Origin: Mycobacterium sp. ITM-2016-00317
GTDB lineage: Bacteria; Actinomycetota; Actinomycetes; Mycobacteriales; Mycobacteriaceae
Assembly (NCBI RefSeq): GCF_002968295.1
Contig: NZ_CP134399.1
Coordinates: forward strand, 5,580,001 to 5,644,000
DNA: 64,000 bases
Reading direction: 5' to 3'
This document shows, one piece after another, positions 31,649 to 43,984 of the stretch. Every line of letters begins with the position of its first letter. Within the stretch, counting starts at the first letter, position 1. The translations under genes were made by a program, and so were the position numbers. The notes under the pieces are model-generated. The model did not search any database. It worked only from the letters and a program-made list of their open reading frames with translations, and was not told the origin of the DNA.

Positions 31649-33625
31649 TCACGGCCCGGTGGGAGGCAATCCGGCGTACGGCGGGTTCACCGGCTCGGGC
31701 AGCGGCAGTCCGCACCGCCGCAACTCGTACAACGGCACCCGGTCGATGCGGTAGCGGGTGAACTCCGCGGCGTGCACCAGGTTGGACAGAAAACGTCTGG
31801 GCCCCATCGGGGCCCGGATCGCGTCCAGCAGTGACACGGTCTCGGGGCACTGCAGCGCGGCCTCGGCCTGGCGGATCCAGTCCTCGTCGAGATATGCGGG
31901 GATGTAGGGCTCTTCCTTGAAGAACGGCCCCTCGGCCACCGCCCAGTCCGGGAACAGGTTCTTGTCGTGCCCGATCCGGCCGTCCTCGAGCCGGGCGGTA
32001 TGTGCCGCAAGGGGATTGGCCAGACCGATCTGGTCGATCACCCGGACGTCGAGACCGACGTTCATGCTGACCATCCCGAGGTTGGTGAAGAACACCGTCT
32101 GCGGACCGCGGTAGTCGGGCGGTGCGTCCGGCGGCGGCGGGTAGGCCGGCACGACGTCCCAGGCGTCGTAGTTTCCCGACGGCAGCCACAGGGCACCGTC
32201 GGGGGTGTTCTGGATCGCGACCAGCACCGCGCGCATCCGCGGATAGTCGAGATAGTCCGCAGCGGTGAGCGGATGGGCGTGGCCGGTCGCCTGCGCGTAG
32301 AAGCGGCGTTCGTCGACGATGCCGGTGTAAGTGACGCGGGTGGCGTCGGCGCCCATGCCGTTGCTGTTGGCCGCCCACAGCGACCAGCCCACCACCCCGA
32401 GCCACAGCAGGCTGGTGGCACCGGCATACAGATAGCTTGCGCCCCGCGCCATCCGGCGACGGTCGGGAAGCATCAGCGGAATCACCGCCACCGGGGCCAG
32501 CAGACAGAACAGCGGCGTCAGCAGCACCCGGCCGTGCATGAAGTCGCCGCCCTGCCGGATCCAGTACACCGCCTGCAGGAACCCGCTCACCAGCATGAAA
32601 ATCACGACCGCAGAAGGGCTTTGCACCATCCGGGCCAGCCATCCGGCGTCGGCGGTGCGCGGCCGCTCGATCCGAACGGGCCTGCCGCACAACAACCGCA
32701 CCATGACCGCCAGGCCGATCAGCAGCACCGCGGGCGCCCACAGCAGATACGGCTGGTTGAAGTTGGCGAGGTACACGAAGCCCTGCTCCCACTTCGCGCC
32801 CGAGGCCTCCTTGGCCAGCGCCGTGCTCGGGAACAGCAGGCCGTAATAGCCCATCCGGAAGATCTGGTAGGCGACCGGCAGCAGGCCGCCCGCGGCGACG
32901 ATCAGCGCGCGCGCGGGCCAGCCCTTGGCGACGATCAGCATCATCACCAGCGCCAGGCCGCCGATCAGCGCGAGTTCGGGGCGCACCAGCACCGACAGGC
33001 CGGCGACGAAGGCCAGCGTCAGGTCGAAGGCACGCGAGGTGGGCGTGCCCCGGCGGGACTGGGCCCAGACCACCATCATCCACCACAGCAGGCCGAGATA
33101 GGCCAGCACCAAACCGTTTTCGAGGCCCGAGGTGGCGAAGTCGCGGGCCGGCGGCACCGCGATGTAGACCAGCACGCCGGCGGGCAGCAGCACGGCCTGG
33201 CGGCCCTTGAGCGTCGGCGCGTACAGCCGGGCGGTGCCCAGCATCACCAGCACGACGCCGAGCACGCTGAGCACCAGGGCCAGCGTCAGCGCCACGTATT
33301 CCAGGCGCGCCGCACCGGAGACGAGGCCGCCGAGGTACATCAGGTACGACCACGCCGTCGAGGTGTTGGCCTCCACCCGCTCCCCGGCGTTGAACACGGG
33401 ACCGTTGCCTGCCAACAGGTTGCGCACCGTGCGCAGCACGATCAGGCCGTCGTCGGCGATCCAGCGACGCTGCCACGCGCCCCACCCGAACAGCGCCGCC
33501 ACCAGCGTGACCGACAGCCACAGGCTCACCCGCATCCACACGTCGGATGCGATCGGGGCCCGGCGCGCAGGCGCCGGGGCGGTCAGCGTGTCAGCTGAGG
33601 ATGACTGCGGCACCGACGGTCCCAA
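31649..33625 (-). CDS. aftB: Terminal beta-(1,2)-arabinofuranosyltransferase AftB
   Basis: Membrane GT-C enzyme that caps arabinan with beta-1,2-linked arabinose, the sites later esterified with mycolates. The protein has about ten membrane helices and a soluble C-terminal domain of about 230 residues. The WIADDGLIVLRTVRNLLAGNGPVFN segment after the first helix carries the Asp-Asp GT-C motif. A TTG start at 33625 overlaps ubiA by 35 bp. An ATG at 33535 (before RVSLWLSV) matches the shorter M. tuberculosis start and is a real alternative. Last gene of the glf operon. Confidence 0.93.
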   Translation of the reverse strand: MGPSVPQSSSADTLTAPAPARRAPIASDVWMRVSLWLSVTLVAALFGWGAWQRRWIADDGLIVLRTVRNLLAGNGPVFNAGERVEANTSTAWSYLMYLGGLVSGAARLEYVALTLALVLSVLGVVLVMLGTARLYAPTLKGRQAVLLPAGVLVYIAVPPARDFATSGLENGLVLAYLGLLWWMMVVWAQSRRGTPTSRAFDLTLAFVAGLSVLVRPELALIGGLALVMMLIVAKGWPARALIVAAGGLLPVAYQIFRMGYYGLLFPSTALAKEASGAKWEQGFVYLANFNQPYLLWAPAVLLIGLAVMVRLLCGRPVRIERPRTADAGWLARMVQSPSAVVIFMLVSGFLQAVYWIRQGGDFMHGRVLLTPLFCLLAPVAVIPLMLPDRRRMARGASYLYAGATSLLWLGVVGWSLWAANSNGMGADATRVTYTGIVDERRFYAQATGHAHPLTAADYLDYPRMRAVLVAIQNTPDGALWLPSGNYDAWDVVPAYPPPPDAPPDYRGPQTVFFTNLGMVSMNVGLDVRVIDQIGLANPLAAHTARLEDGRIGHDKNLFPDWAVAEGPFFKEEPYIPAYLDEDWIRQAEAALQCPETVSLLDAIRAPMGPRRFLSNLVHAAEFTRYRIDRVPLYELRRCGLPLPEPVNPPYAGLPPTGP

Positions 33626-34541
33626 TCCACGCCAGCGCCATGAGCTGGAGCACCCGGTCCTTCAACGCGATCTCCTCGGGCTCACCTGCCAGGCCGCCGT
33701 CGACATCGACGGCGTACCGCAGGATGGCGATCGTGAACGGGATCATCGAGACCACGAACCACGAGGTGCCGCCGGTGGCGTCGCGCTCGAAGGCCCACAG
33801 CCCGTAACACAGCACCAGCGCGGTGGCCGACAGCGTCCACACGAACCGCAGATACGAGCTGGTGTAGCTCTCCAGCGACTTGCGGATCTTGGCGCCGGTG
33901 CGTTCTGCCAATTGGAGCTCGGCATAACGCTTTCCGGCCGCCATGAACAGCGACCCGAAGGCCATGGTGAGCAGGAACCACTGGGACAGCGGCACCCCGG
34001 CGGCGACGCCGCCGGCGATGGCCCGGATCAGGAAACCCGACGAGACGATGCAGATGTCGATGACGGCCTGGTGTTTGAGGCCGAAGCAGTACGCCAGCTG
34101 GACGGCGATGTAGACCGCCATGACCAGGGCCAGGTTCGGGGTGACGACCACCCAGGAGATCGCCAGGGACAGCACGCCGAGCACGACGGCCAGCACGTAG
34201 GCCAGCGGCTGGGACACCACGCCCGCGGCGATCGGGCGGAACCGCTTGGTCGGATGGGCGCGGTCGGCCTCGACGTCGCGCGCGTCGTTGACCAGGTACA
34301 CGCTGGAGGCGGCCAGGCTGAAGACCACGAACGCGACGGCGACGTTCAGCAGCAGCGCCGGCCAGTCGTCGCGCATCCGGTCGACGAAGCTGGCGTCGGC
34401 CAGCGCGGCGATCGGCGCCGCGAACACCAGCACGTTCTTGACCCACTGCCGCGGACGGAGGGCCTTGACGATGCCGGCGGCCAGGTTCTTCGGCGGCCCC
34501 GCCGTCGGACCCGTCTGCTGATCCACCTCGGACGTGCTCAT
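33591..34541 (-). CDS. ubiA: Decaprenyl-phosphate 5-phosphoribosyltransferase (UbiA family)
   Basis: UbiA-superfamily prenyltransferase (316 residues, about nine helices) that joins phosphoribosyl pyrophosphate to decaprenyl phosphate, the first committed step toward the arabinose donor. The acidic motif VNDARDVEADRAHPTKRFRPI binds the Mg-diphosphate, and KRYAELQLAER is the second motif region. It is the Rv3806c homologue. The start ATG overlaps the stop of the PAP2 gene (ATGA at 34538-34541), so synthesis of the two consecutive enzymes is probably coupled. Confidence 0.96.
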   Translation of the reverse strand: MSTSEVDQQTGPTAGPPKNLAAGIVKALRPRQWVKNVLVFAAPIAALADASFVDRMRDDWPALLLNVAVAFVVFSLAASSVYLVNDARDVEADRAHPTKRFRPIAAGVVSQPLAYVLAVVLGVLSLAISWVVVTPNLALVMAVYIAVQLAYCFGLKHQAVIDICIVSSGFLIRAIAGGVAAGVPLSQWFLLTMAFGSLFMAAGKRYAELQLAERTGAKIRKSLESYTSSYLRFVWTLSATALVLCYGLWAFERDATGGTSWFVVSMIPFTIAILRYAVDVDGGLAGEPEEIALKDRVLQLMALAWIGTVGAAVILS

Positions 34542-35072
34542 CGCGGTGTCCTCCTACGATCCCGGGCGGCAACCTTGTCGCCCAGCCTGCCGACTGCTTT
34601 TCCGACGACCGCTCCGACCGCCACTCCGGTGAGCACGTCGCTGGGGTAGTGCACGCCGACGACCAGACGGGACAGCGCCATCGGCGGCACCAGGAGCGCG
34701 GCCAGCGGCAGCCCGGTCGGGCGCGACAGCAGCACGGCGGCCGCGGTCGTCGAGGTCGCGTGCGCGGACGGGAAACTCAGCCGGCTCGGGGTGGCGACGT
34801 TGACCGCGATGGCCGGGTGGTGCGGCCGCTGCCTGCGGACCACCCGTTTGATGACGACGGCCGCGGCGTGGGCGAGGAAGGCCCCGGCCCCGGCGGCGAG
34901 GTACTCGCGGCGGCGCCGCGGCGCCAGCAGCGCCCCGAGTCCGGCGAGGGCGAGCCAGCCGAGGCTGTGCTCGCCGAAGTGCGACATGCCGCGGGCGGCC
35001 GGCAGCACGCCGGGTCGTTCGGCCAGCGCGCGCTGCACGGCCACCAGCACGGCGTCTTCGCCGTGCGGAGCG

Positions 35073-35083
<11 letters not shown>
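34538..35083 (-). CDS. PAP2-family decaprenyl-phosphoryl-5-phosphoribose phosphatase (Rv3807c homologue)
   Basis: A 181-residue membrane phosphatase with all three PAP2 motifs: KRVVRRQRP, FPSAHATS and SRLVVGVHYPSDV. Rv3807c is proposed to remove the 5-phosphate from decaprenyl-phosphoryl-5-phosphoribose, made by UbiA, to give the DprE1 substrate. A GTG at 35083 and an ATG at 35080 are adjacent start candidates. It overlaps glfT2 upstream by 11 bp and ubiA downstream by 4 bp. Confidence 0.9.
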
Positions 35084-38347
<3,264 letters not shown>

Positions 38348-38395
38348 TTAGCTCACGATTCAATCTCGTCACTCTAGACACACCAGTCACGTCAG

Positions 38396-38401
38396 TAACA
38401 T
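38396..38401 (+). promoter_or_regulatory. Predicted -10 element (TAACAT) of erp
   Basis: TAACAT within CAGTAACATC would start transcription near 38408, giving a 5' leader of about 50 bases that contains the GAGGAGA ribosome site (38443-38449). The same AGTAACATC lies before the amidase gene at 39496. Confidence 0.45.
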
Positions 38402-38456
38402 CGAGCGCGTACGCCAGTACGTATTCGAGCTTTATCCGTATTTGAGGAGACTTTCC

Positions 38457-39386
38457 GTGCCGAACCGACGTCGCCGCCGGCTCTCGACAGCCTTGAGCAC
38501 AGTCGCCGCTCTGGCCGTCGCGAGTCCAGTTGCAGTAGTAGCCGTTTCCGAATTGTCCACCCCAGCCGGGCGCGACGGTGCGCCCGAACACCGCGAGTTC
38601 GTCCAGGCCGCGTCCATCGCCGACCTTCCGGGTGAATTGATCTCCGCCCTGTCCCAGGGCCTGTCCCAGTTCGGCATCAATCTCCCGCCGATGCCGACGA
38701 GCCTGCTCACCGGAACCGGGGCCGCGCCGGCGGCCACGCTGTCCCCCGGCCTGGGCGTGCCCGGCCTGGCCTCCCCGGGTCTGACGGGGCCGTCGCTGAC
38801 CGACCCGAGCCTGGCCAATCCGGCCCTGACCGATCCGGCGCTGACCAGCCCCGCAGGGCTGACCACGCCCGGTCTGACCACGCCTGGCCTGACCACGCCC
38901 GGTCTGACCGATCCCGCGCTGGCCTCCCCCGGTTTGACCACGCCGTCCTTGACCGACCCCGGCCTGGGACTGACCACTCCGGGCCTGTCGACGCCGCCGG
39001 CGCTGACCGACCCGGCGCTGGGCGCGCTGCCCATCTCCACCTCGGGACTGCCCGCCACCGGTGAGGTGCCGATCTCGGCGCCGATCGGCCTGGATCCGGC
39101 CCTCGGCACCTATCCGATCCTGGGTGACCCGTCGCTGGCCGTGACCCAACCGGTCGCCTCGACCAGCGGCGGCCTGCTCGGCGATCTGACCAGCGCGGCC
39201 AACTCACTGGGCGCCGGCGAGGCGATCGACCTGCTCAAGGGCGTGTTGATGCCGGCCATCATGTCGGCGGTCAAACCGCCGGTCGCCCCGCCCGCCGCAC
39301 CGGTCGCCCAGGCCGGCGCGGAGGCCGCCGAAGCCGCCGAGGCACCTCTCGGGGCCGCGGAGGCCGCGATCGAACCGGGCGCGTAG
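38457..39386 (+). CDS. erp: Exported repetitive protein Erp (PirG)
   Basis: Exported cell-surface protein of 309 residues, a virulence-linked envelope protein in pathogenic mycobacteria. It begins MPNRRRRRLSTALSTVAALAVASP, matching the Erp signal peptide. The middle (about residues 97-190) is a degenerate pentapeptide array of the PGLTT/PALTD type, and the C-terminal region contains IDLLKGVLMPAIMSAV, a conserved Erp hydrophobic stretch, and an Ala-rich end. GTG at 38457 is chosen over earlier codons because GAGGAGA lies seven bases upstream. Confidence 0.94.
   Translation: MPNRRRRRLSTALSTVAALAVASPVAVVAVSELSTPAGRDGAPEHREFVQAASIADLPGELISALSQGLSQFGINLPPMPTSLLTGTGAAPAATLSPGLGVPGLASPGLTGPSLTDPSLANPALTDPALTSPAGLTTPGLTTPGLTTPGLTDPALASPGLTTPSLTDPGLGLTTPGLSTPPALTDPALGALPISTSGLPATGEVPISAPIGLDPALGTYPILGDPSLAVTQPVASTSGGLLGDLTSAANSLGAGEAIDLLKGVLMPAIMSAVKPPVAPPAAPVAQAGAEAAEAAEAPLGAAEAAIEPGA
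38745..39030 (+). repeat. Degenerate 15-bp repeats coding for PGLTx pentapeptides in erp
   Basis: About nineteen imperfect pentapeptide units, with a perfect run of LTTPG three times around 38869-38910. Boundaries are approximate. Repeat number and sequence are the part of Erp that varies between mycobacterial species. Confidence 0.8.
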
Positions 39387-39414
39387 CACCGCCCGCCGCA
39401 CAGTCCTGCCACGG

Positions 39415-39454
39415 AACGGCACCGCAGAAGCGCGACACGCTCTGCGGTGCCGTT
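39415..39454 (+). terminator. Hairpin downstream of erp
   Basis: Perfect 14-bp arms AACGGCACCGCAGA (39415-39428) and TCTGCGGTGCCGTT (39441-39454) with a 12-base loop, 29 bases after the erp stop. There is no T-tract, as is common for mycobacterial hairpin terminators. Confidence 0.6.
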
Positions 39455-39495
39455 GCGTGCGCGTGTCGTAACACGTGCAACATGCGGCACATAAG

Positions 39496-39501
39496 TAACA
39501 T
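39496..39501 (+). promoter_or_regulatory. Predicted -10 element (TAACAT) of the amidase gene
   Basis: TAACAT ends six bases before the GTG at 39508, so the mRNA should be leaderless. Confidence 0.5.
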
Positions 39502-39507
39502 CAGTCC

Positions 39508-41130
39508 GTGCTGTATCGGCGCCCCGCACCCTCGATACTGATCTCCGCGCTCGCGGCGACAGTGGTGCTGTTGCCGTGGGCGATTTCCGGGATCCCCGAT
39601 GGTGACGACACCTCGGCGATGGCCGCGCCGCAGATGGCCCAGCAGCCGCTGACCGATCTCGGGGGTGGCGAGACGATCCGCGAGCTGCGCCAGGACACCC
39701 CGTTCTCGATGGTCGCGCTGACCTCGCAGGACCTCACCGGGACGTCGGCCCGGGTTCGCGCCAAGAAGGACGACGGCTCGTGGGGCCCGTGGTACGAGGC
39801 CGAACCTCTCGAAGGTGTCGGCGCCGACGAGCCCGGCCCCGTGCACGGAACCGACCCGGTCTTCGTCGGACGCACCACCGCCGTACAGATCGCGGTGCGC
39901 CGTCCCGCGGACGCGCCGACGACCGGCACAGCCGTGCCCGCGCCGAAGCCCGACGGCCCCGAGCTCGGCTACATCCCCGCCAACGTCGAGCAACCGCTGC
40001 CGCAGAACATCACCGCGGTGCTGATCAGCCCGCCCGAGGCGCCGTCGGACCTGTTGCCGATGCCGAATGCAGCCACGCCCGCCGGTCAGCCGCCACGCAT
40101 CATCAACCGCGCCGAGTGGGGCGCCGACGAGGGCATGCGGTGCGGTGAACCCCGCTACGACACCAGGATCCGCGCCGGCGTCGTGCACCACACGGCCGGC
40201 AGCAACGAGTACACCCCGCACGACTCGCCCGGCATCGTCAGATCGATCTACGAGTACCACACCCGGACCCTGGGCTGGTGCGACATCGCCTACAACGCGA
40301 TGGTCGACAAGTACGGCCAGGTCTTCGAGGGCCGTGCGGGCGGAATGACCCGGCCCGTCGAAGGCGCGCACACCGGTGGCTTCAACCACAACACCTGGGG
40401 TGTGGCCATGCTCGGCAACTTCGACGCGGTCCCCCCGACACCGATCCAGTTGCGCCACACCGCAAGACTTCTGGGCTGGGTACTGGGGCAGTCCGGCGTC
40501 GACCCGCTCGGCACCGTGGTGCTTCCCTCCGAGGGCGGCTCGTTCACCAAGTTCCCGTTCGGCGCGTCACCGACACTGCCGACGATCTTCACCCACCGCG
40601 ACGTGGGCAACACCGAGTGCCCCGGAAACGCGGCCTACGCCCTGATGGGCCAGATCCGCGACATCGCCGCCCGGTTCAACGACCCGCCCGGACCCGAACA
40701 GCTCGCCGAGACCCTGCGCGGTGGAGCGATCTTCGCGAAATGGGAGTCGATGGGCGGTGTGGACAGCTTCCTCGGCCGGCCGACCTCCCCCGAAGCCTCC
40801 GGCGAGGGCGCGACCCGCTATGTGACGTTCGAGCGGGGCGCGATGTACTGGTCCCCGGAAAGCGGCGCCGAGCCCGTCACCGGTGAGCTCTACAAAGCCT
40901 GGGGCGCACTCGGATTCGAGCGGGGCGCACTCGGCCTGCCGACGAGCGCCGAGATCCCCGAACCGCTGTGGATCGTGCAGAACTTCCAGCACGGCACGCT
41001 GAACTTCGACCGGGAGAAGGGCACCGTCACCCGGGTGATCGACGGTGTCCCCGTCGAATTGCCGCCCGACACCGCCGATTCGGAGCCCGTCCAGCTGGAA
41101 CGGTTCACCCCGCCGAGCAACCCGGTTTAA
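39508..41130 (+). CDS. Exported N-acetylmuramoyl-L-alanine amidase (PGRP domain) with LGFP repeats, Rv3811 homologue
   Basis: A 540-residue secreted protein. The N-terminal hydrophobic stretch SILISALAATVVLLPWAIS is a signal peptide. The central amidase_2/PGRP domain (about 200-390) contains RAEWGADEG, GVVHHTAGSNEYT with zinc-ligand His, ITYN-like DIAYNAMVDKYGQVFEGRAGG, and the closing HRDVGNTECPGN with His and Cys-region ligands. LGFP repeats follow (SFLGRPTSP, GALGLPTSAE), which in other proteins bind the arabinogalactan-peptidoglycan layer. It should cleave the stem-peptide amide bond of peptidoglycan. It follows erp, as in M. tuberculosis. Confidence 0.9.
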   Translation: MLYRRPAPSILISALAATVVLLPWAISGIPDGDDTSAMAAPQMAQQPLTDLGGGETIRELRQDTPFSMVALTSQDLTGTSARVRAKKDDGSWGPWYEAEPLEGVGADEPGPVHGTDPVFVGRTTAVQIAVRRPADAPTTGTAVPAPKPDGPELGYIPANVEQPLPQNITAVLISPPEAPSDLLPMPNAATPAGQPPRIINRAEWGADEGMRCGEPRYDTRIRAGVVHHTAGSNEYTPHDSPGIVRSIYEYHTRTLGWCDIAYNAMVDKYGQVFEGRAGGMTRPVEGAHTGGFNHNTWGVAMLGNFDAVPPTPIQLRHTARLLGWVLGQSGVDPLGTVVLPSEGGSFTKFPFGASPTLPTIFTHRDVGNTECPGNAAYALMGQIRDIAARFNDPPGPEQLAETLRGGAIFAKWESMGGVDSFLGRPTSPEASGEGATRYVTFERGAMYWSPESGAEPVTGELYKAWGALGFERGALGLPTSAEIPEPLWIVQNFQHGTLNFDREKGTVTRVIDGVPVELPPDTADSEPVQLERFTPPSNPV

Positions 41131-41148
41131 CCCTCGAGCGGACCCGGT

Positions 41149-43917
41149 TCAGCCCTCGGGCGGCGCGCCGAGCCGCGCGCCCAGCTGGGACCTGGAGCGG
41201 ATACCCAGTTTCCGGTACACCCGGGTCAGGTTGGTCTCCACGGTCTTGACGCTGACGTACAGAGTCTCGGCGACCTCTTTGTTGGTCATCCCGGACGCGA
41301 CGAGCTCGGCGATCCGCTGCTCGGAATCGGTCAGCGCGGCACCGCCGGACCGGTCGGCGACGTTGATGCGCGCCAACTCCTTCCGCGCCCGATCGGCCCA
41401 CACGGGCACCCCGAGCTCCTCGAACTGTGCCAGTGCCGCGCGCACCGACCGCGCGGCGGCGTCGCGGCGGCGCAGCCTGCGCTGCACGTCGCCCATCACC
41501 AGCCGGCTGCGCGCCTGCTCGAACGGCATGGCCAGCCGGCCGTGCTGGGCCATCGCCCGCTCGACGGCCGCAAGCGCCCCTTCGAGGTCGCCTCCCGCGG
41601 CTGAATGCAGTGCCCGGCAACGGTTTCCGACGGCCAGCTGCCACGGCCGGTCCAGCCGCGCCCCGTTGCGCTCGAATGCCTCGATCATCGGTTCGGCCTC
41701 GCCGTGGCGACCCAGCGCGATCAGCGCCTCCACCGCGTCGGGAAGGAACCAGCACCACATCAGCTCCGTCCCGGCGAACGGCCGGTGCACCGGCAACAGC
41801 GGCGCGAGAACGTCGGCCGCTCGGGCGTGCTCCCCGCAGGCCACGTCCAGGAACGCCAGCGCCGAGCGTGCCCACGCGGTGGGCGGCACCTGGCCGGCGC
41901 CGAGTTCGAGTGCGCGGTGGGCCAGTTCCCGCGCGTGCGTGTCCCGGCCCCGGTACGCGGCCACCGCGGCGGACACGCCTGTCGCGACGACCAACGAACC
42001 GCCCACCTGCCCGGCCCGCTCCAGCAGGTCGGCGGCGTGGCGGTCGGCCTCCTCGTAACGGCCGCGCCAGATCGCCACCTGGGCGCGCAACCCCGCCATC
42101 GCCATCACGTCGTGCTCGGCGCCCCGTTGCAGACAGCGCTCGGCGATCTCGGTCAACTGCCCGTCGGCCTCCGGCAGGCGGCCCGCCACGGCGAGCGTGA
42201 CCCCGTTGATCGTGCCCCCGCGGAACGGGATCGGCACGTCTTCGTGGACCGCCTCCAACTCGATCGCCCGGCCGAGGGCGTCCCCGTCGACGCCGCGGCC
42301 CGCCCGACAGTTCACGTACACCGACATCGCCAGCGCCTGGCTGATCAACGACGGCACGCCGGTGCCCTCGGCGACCTCGACCGCCCGGGCCACCACGGTG
42401 AGCTGATCGGCGAAGGCGCCCATCATCCCCTGGGCGAACGCCAGCATCAACAGCGACGAGACGTGTACGGCGCCGTGGCCGACGACGTCCGCGCAGGCCT
42501 GCTCCAGCAGGGTGACCGCGCCGGCGTAGTCGTCGTCGAAGATCAGCACCCCTGCGCGCAGGTCGAGGGCGAGGGCCCGCAGCACGCCGGGCGGCAGGTC
42601 GTCGAGCACGCTGTCGAGCAGCACGGCGGCCCGCGTCGTTTCGCCTGCGGCGTGGTGATGTTCGGCCGCGCGGATCCGCCGCGACACCTTGTCGCCGCCG
42701 AGCCGGATGGCCAGCTCCATGAATTCGGCGGCTGCCGCGGGCGCCCCGCGGCTGCGGGCCGAATCTGCGGCCGCGTCCAGCGCCGCCAGCGTGGCGTCAT
42801 CGGCGACGGTGGCCGACATGGCCAGGTGCCGGGCGCGCAGTTCGGGTTGCGTGTTGCGTTCGGCCAGCCGGCGGTGGAACTCGCGCCTGCGGGCCGGCGG
42901 CGCGCTGTCGTAGATCCCGCCGGCCAACAGCGGATGGGTGAACCGGACCCGGTTGCCCTCGATGACCACGACACCCTCGACTTCGGCGGCCTCGAGGTGG
43001 CGGGTCACCTGCTCGGCGCTCAGCCCGACGGTGGCCGCGACCACATCGACCGTCGGCAGGGTCTCCGACGCGGCGGCCAGCAGCACGTCGCGCACGTCGT
43101 CGTCGAGTCCGCCGACCCGCAGCCGGACCAGCTCCGCCAGCGTGGACGGGAGCCGCAGTCCCGGCCGGGACGGGTCGCCGTCGGTCACCCGCGCCAGTTC
43201 CAGCGCGTAAAGCGGATTGCCGCCGGACAACTCGGCGATGCGCACGATCGCCGGCCTGGAGAATCTCCGGCCGGTCCGCGCCGCGAGCATGCTGTGCAAC
43301 GCGCCGAGGCTCATCGGGTCCACCTGTACCCGAGTCAGCCCGCCGGTGCCGACCTGCAGCCAGGACGCGGCCCGCTCACCGGTCGACGGACCGGTCCGTT
43401 CGGTGACGACGACGCCGACCGGCCCCTTGAGCCGACGCGCCACGAAGCCGAGAACCATGCGGCTGGACGGGTCGAGCCACTGCACGTCGTCGACGGCGAT
43501 CAGCACCGGCGTCTGCGCACAGACAGCCTGGACAGCGGCCAATACCGCTGCGGCGGTGACTCTTTCATCGGTGGGTCGGCCGGCGCCGGGTGCCCGCTGC
43601 AGGACGCGGTCGGCGGCCAGCCGCTGCATGTCGGGCAACGCCGAGACGATGTCCGGGTCGACCGCACCGAGCAGGTCCGCGGTCGCCGAGTGCGCCAGTC
43701 CGGCCTCGCCCGCGGTGGTGTGTGCGGTCAGCACCGCGAAGCCGGCCCCGGCGGCGCGCTCGACCAGCCCGGCCAGCAGCGTCGTCTTACCGATGCCGGC
43801 CTCGCCCTCGATCAGCAGCCCGACCGGCTGCCGGCGGGCCGCTGCGAGAAACTCGTCGACCGCGCCCGTTCTCGCCGCCGCCACGGGCGCATCCCCACCC
43901 CCCACACGCGACATCAT
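41149..43917 (-). CDS. Large LuxR-family ATP-binding transcriptional regulator (MalT-like)
   Basis: A 922-residue regulator: an N-terminal AAA/STAND NTPase with Walker A EGEAGIGKTTLL (about 38-49) and Walker B LIAVDDVQWLD, a long TPR-like helical middle, and a C-terminal LuxR helix-turn-helix (LTDSEQRIAELVASGMTNKEVAETLYVSVKTVETNLTRVYRKLGI, about 860-905). Such proteins activate transcription after binding ATP and an inducer. It takes the place where H37Rv has PE_PGRS62, between the amidase and the HAD gene. The target is unknown; the HAD-acyltransferase operon upstream is a candidate by proximity only. Two adjacent ATGs (43917, 43914) could start it. Confidence 0.88.
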   Translation of the reverse strand: MMSRVGGGDAPVAAARTGAVDEFLAAARRQPVGLLIEGEAGIGKTTLLAGLVERAAGAGFAVLTAHTTAGEAGLAHSATADLLGAVDPDIVSALPDMQRLAADRVLQRAPGAGRPTDERVTAAAVLAAVQAVCAQTPVLIAVDDVQWLDPSSRMVLGFVARRLKGPVGVVVTERTGPSTGERAASWLQVGTGGLTRVQVDPMSLGALHSMLAARTGRRFSRPAIVRIAELSGGNPLYALELARVTDGDPSRPGLRLPSTLAELVRLRVGGLDDDVRDVLLAAASETLPTVDVVAATVGLSAEQVTRHLEAAEVEGVVVIEGNRVRFTHPLLAGGIYDSAPPARRREFHRRLAERNTQPELRARHLAMSATVADDATLAALDAAADSARSRGAPAAAAEFMELAIRLGGDKVSRRIRAAEHHHAAGETTRAAVLLDSVLDDLPPGVLRALALDLRAGVLIFDDDYAGAVTLLEQACADVVGHGAVHVSSLLMLAFAQGMMGAFADQLTVVARAVEVAEGTGVPSLISQALAMSVYVNCRAGRGVDGDALGRAIELEAVHEDVPIPFRGGTINGVTLAVAGRLPEADGQLTEIAERCLQRGAEHDVMAMAGLRAQVAIWRGRYEEADRHAADLLERAGQVGGSLVVATGVSAAVAAYRGRDTHARELAHRALELGAGQVPPTAWARSALAFLDVACGEHARAADVLAPLLPVHRPFAGTELMWCWFLPDAVEALIALGRHGEAEPMIEAFERNGARLDRPWQLAVGNRCRALHSAAGGDLEGALAAVERAMAQHGRLAMPFEQARSRLVMGDVQRRLRRRDAAARSVRAALAQFEELGVPVWADRARKELARINVADRSGGAALTDSEQRIAELVASGMTNKEVAETLYVSVKTVETNLTRVYRKLGIRSRSQLGARLGAPPEG

Positions 43918-43984
43918 GCCAGGAGCAAACGACGCAGCAGGCCGCCGAGTCAGTCTTTACTGCGCAAAATCGATGGCTGCGCTG

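Noticed and set aside
38745..39030. CRISPR-like array
   Set aside because: The short regular repeats are in-frame Erp pentapeptide codons without spacers.
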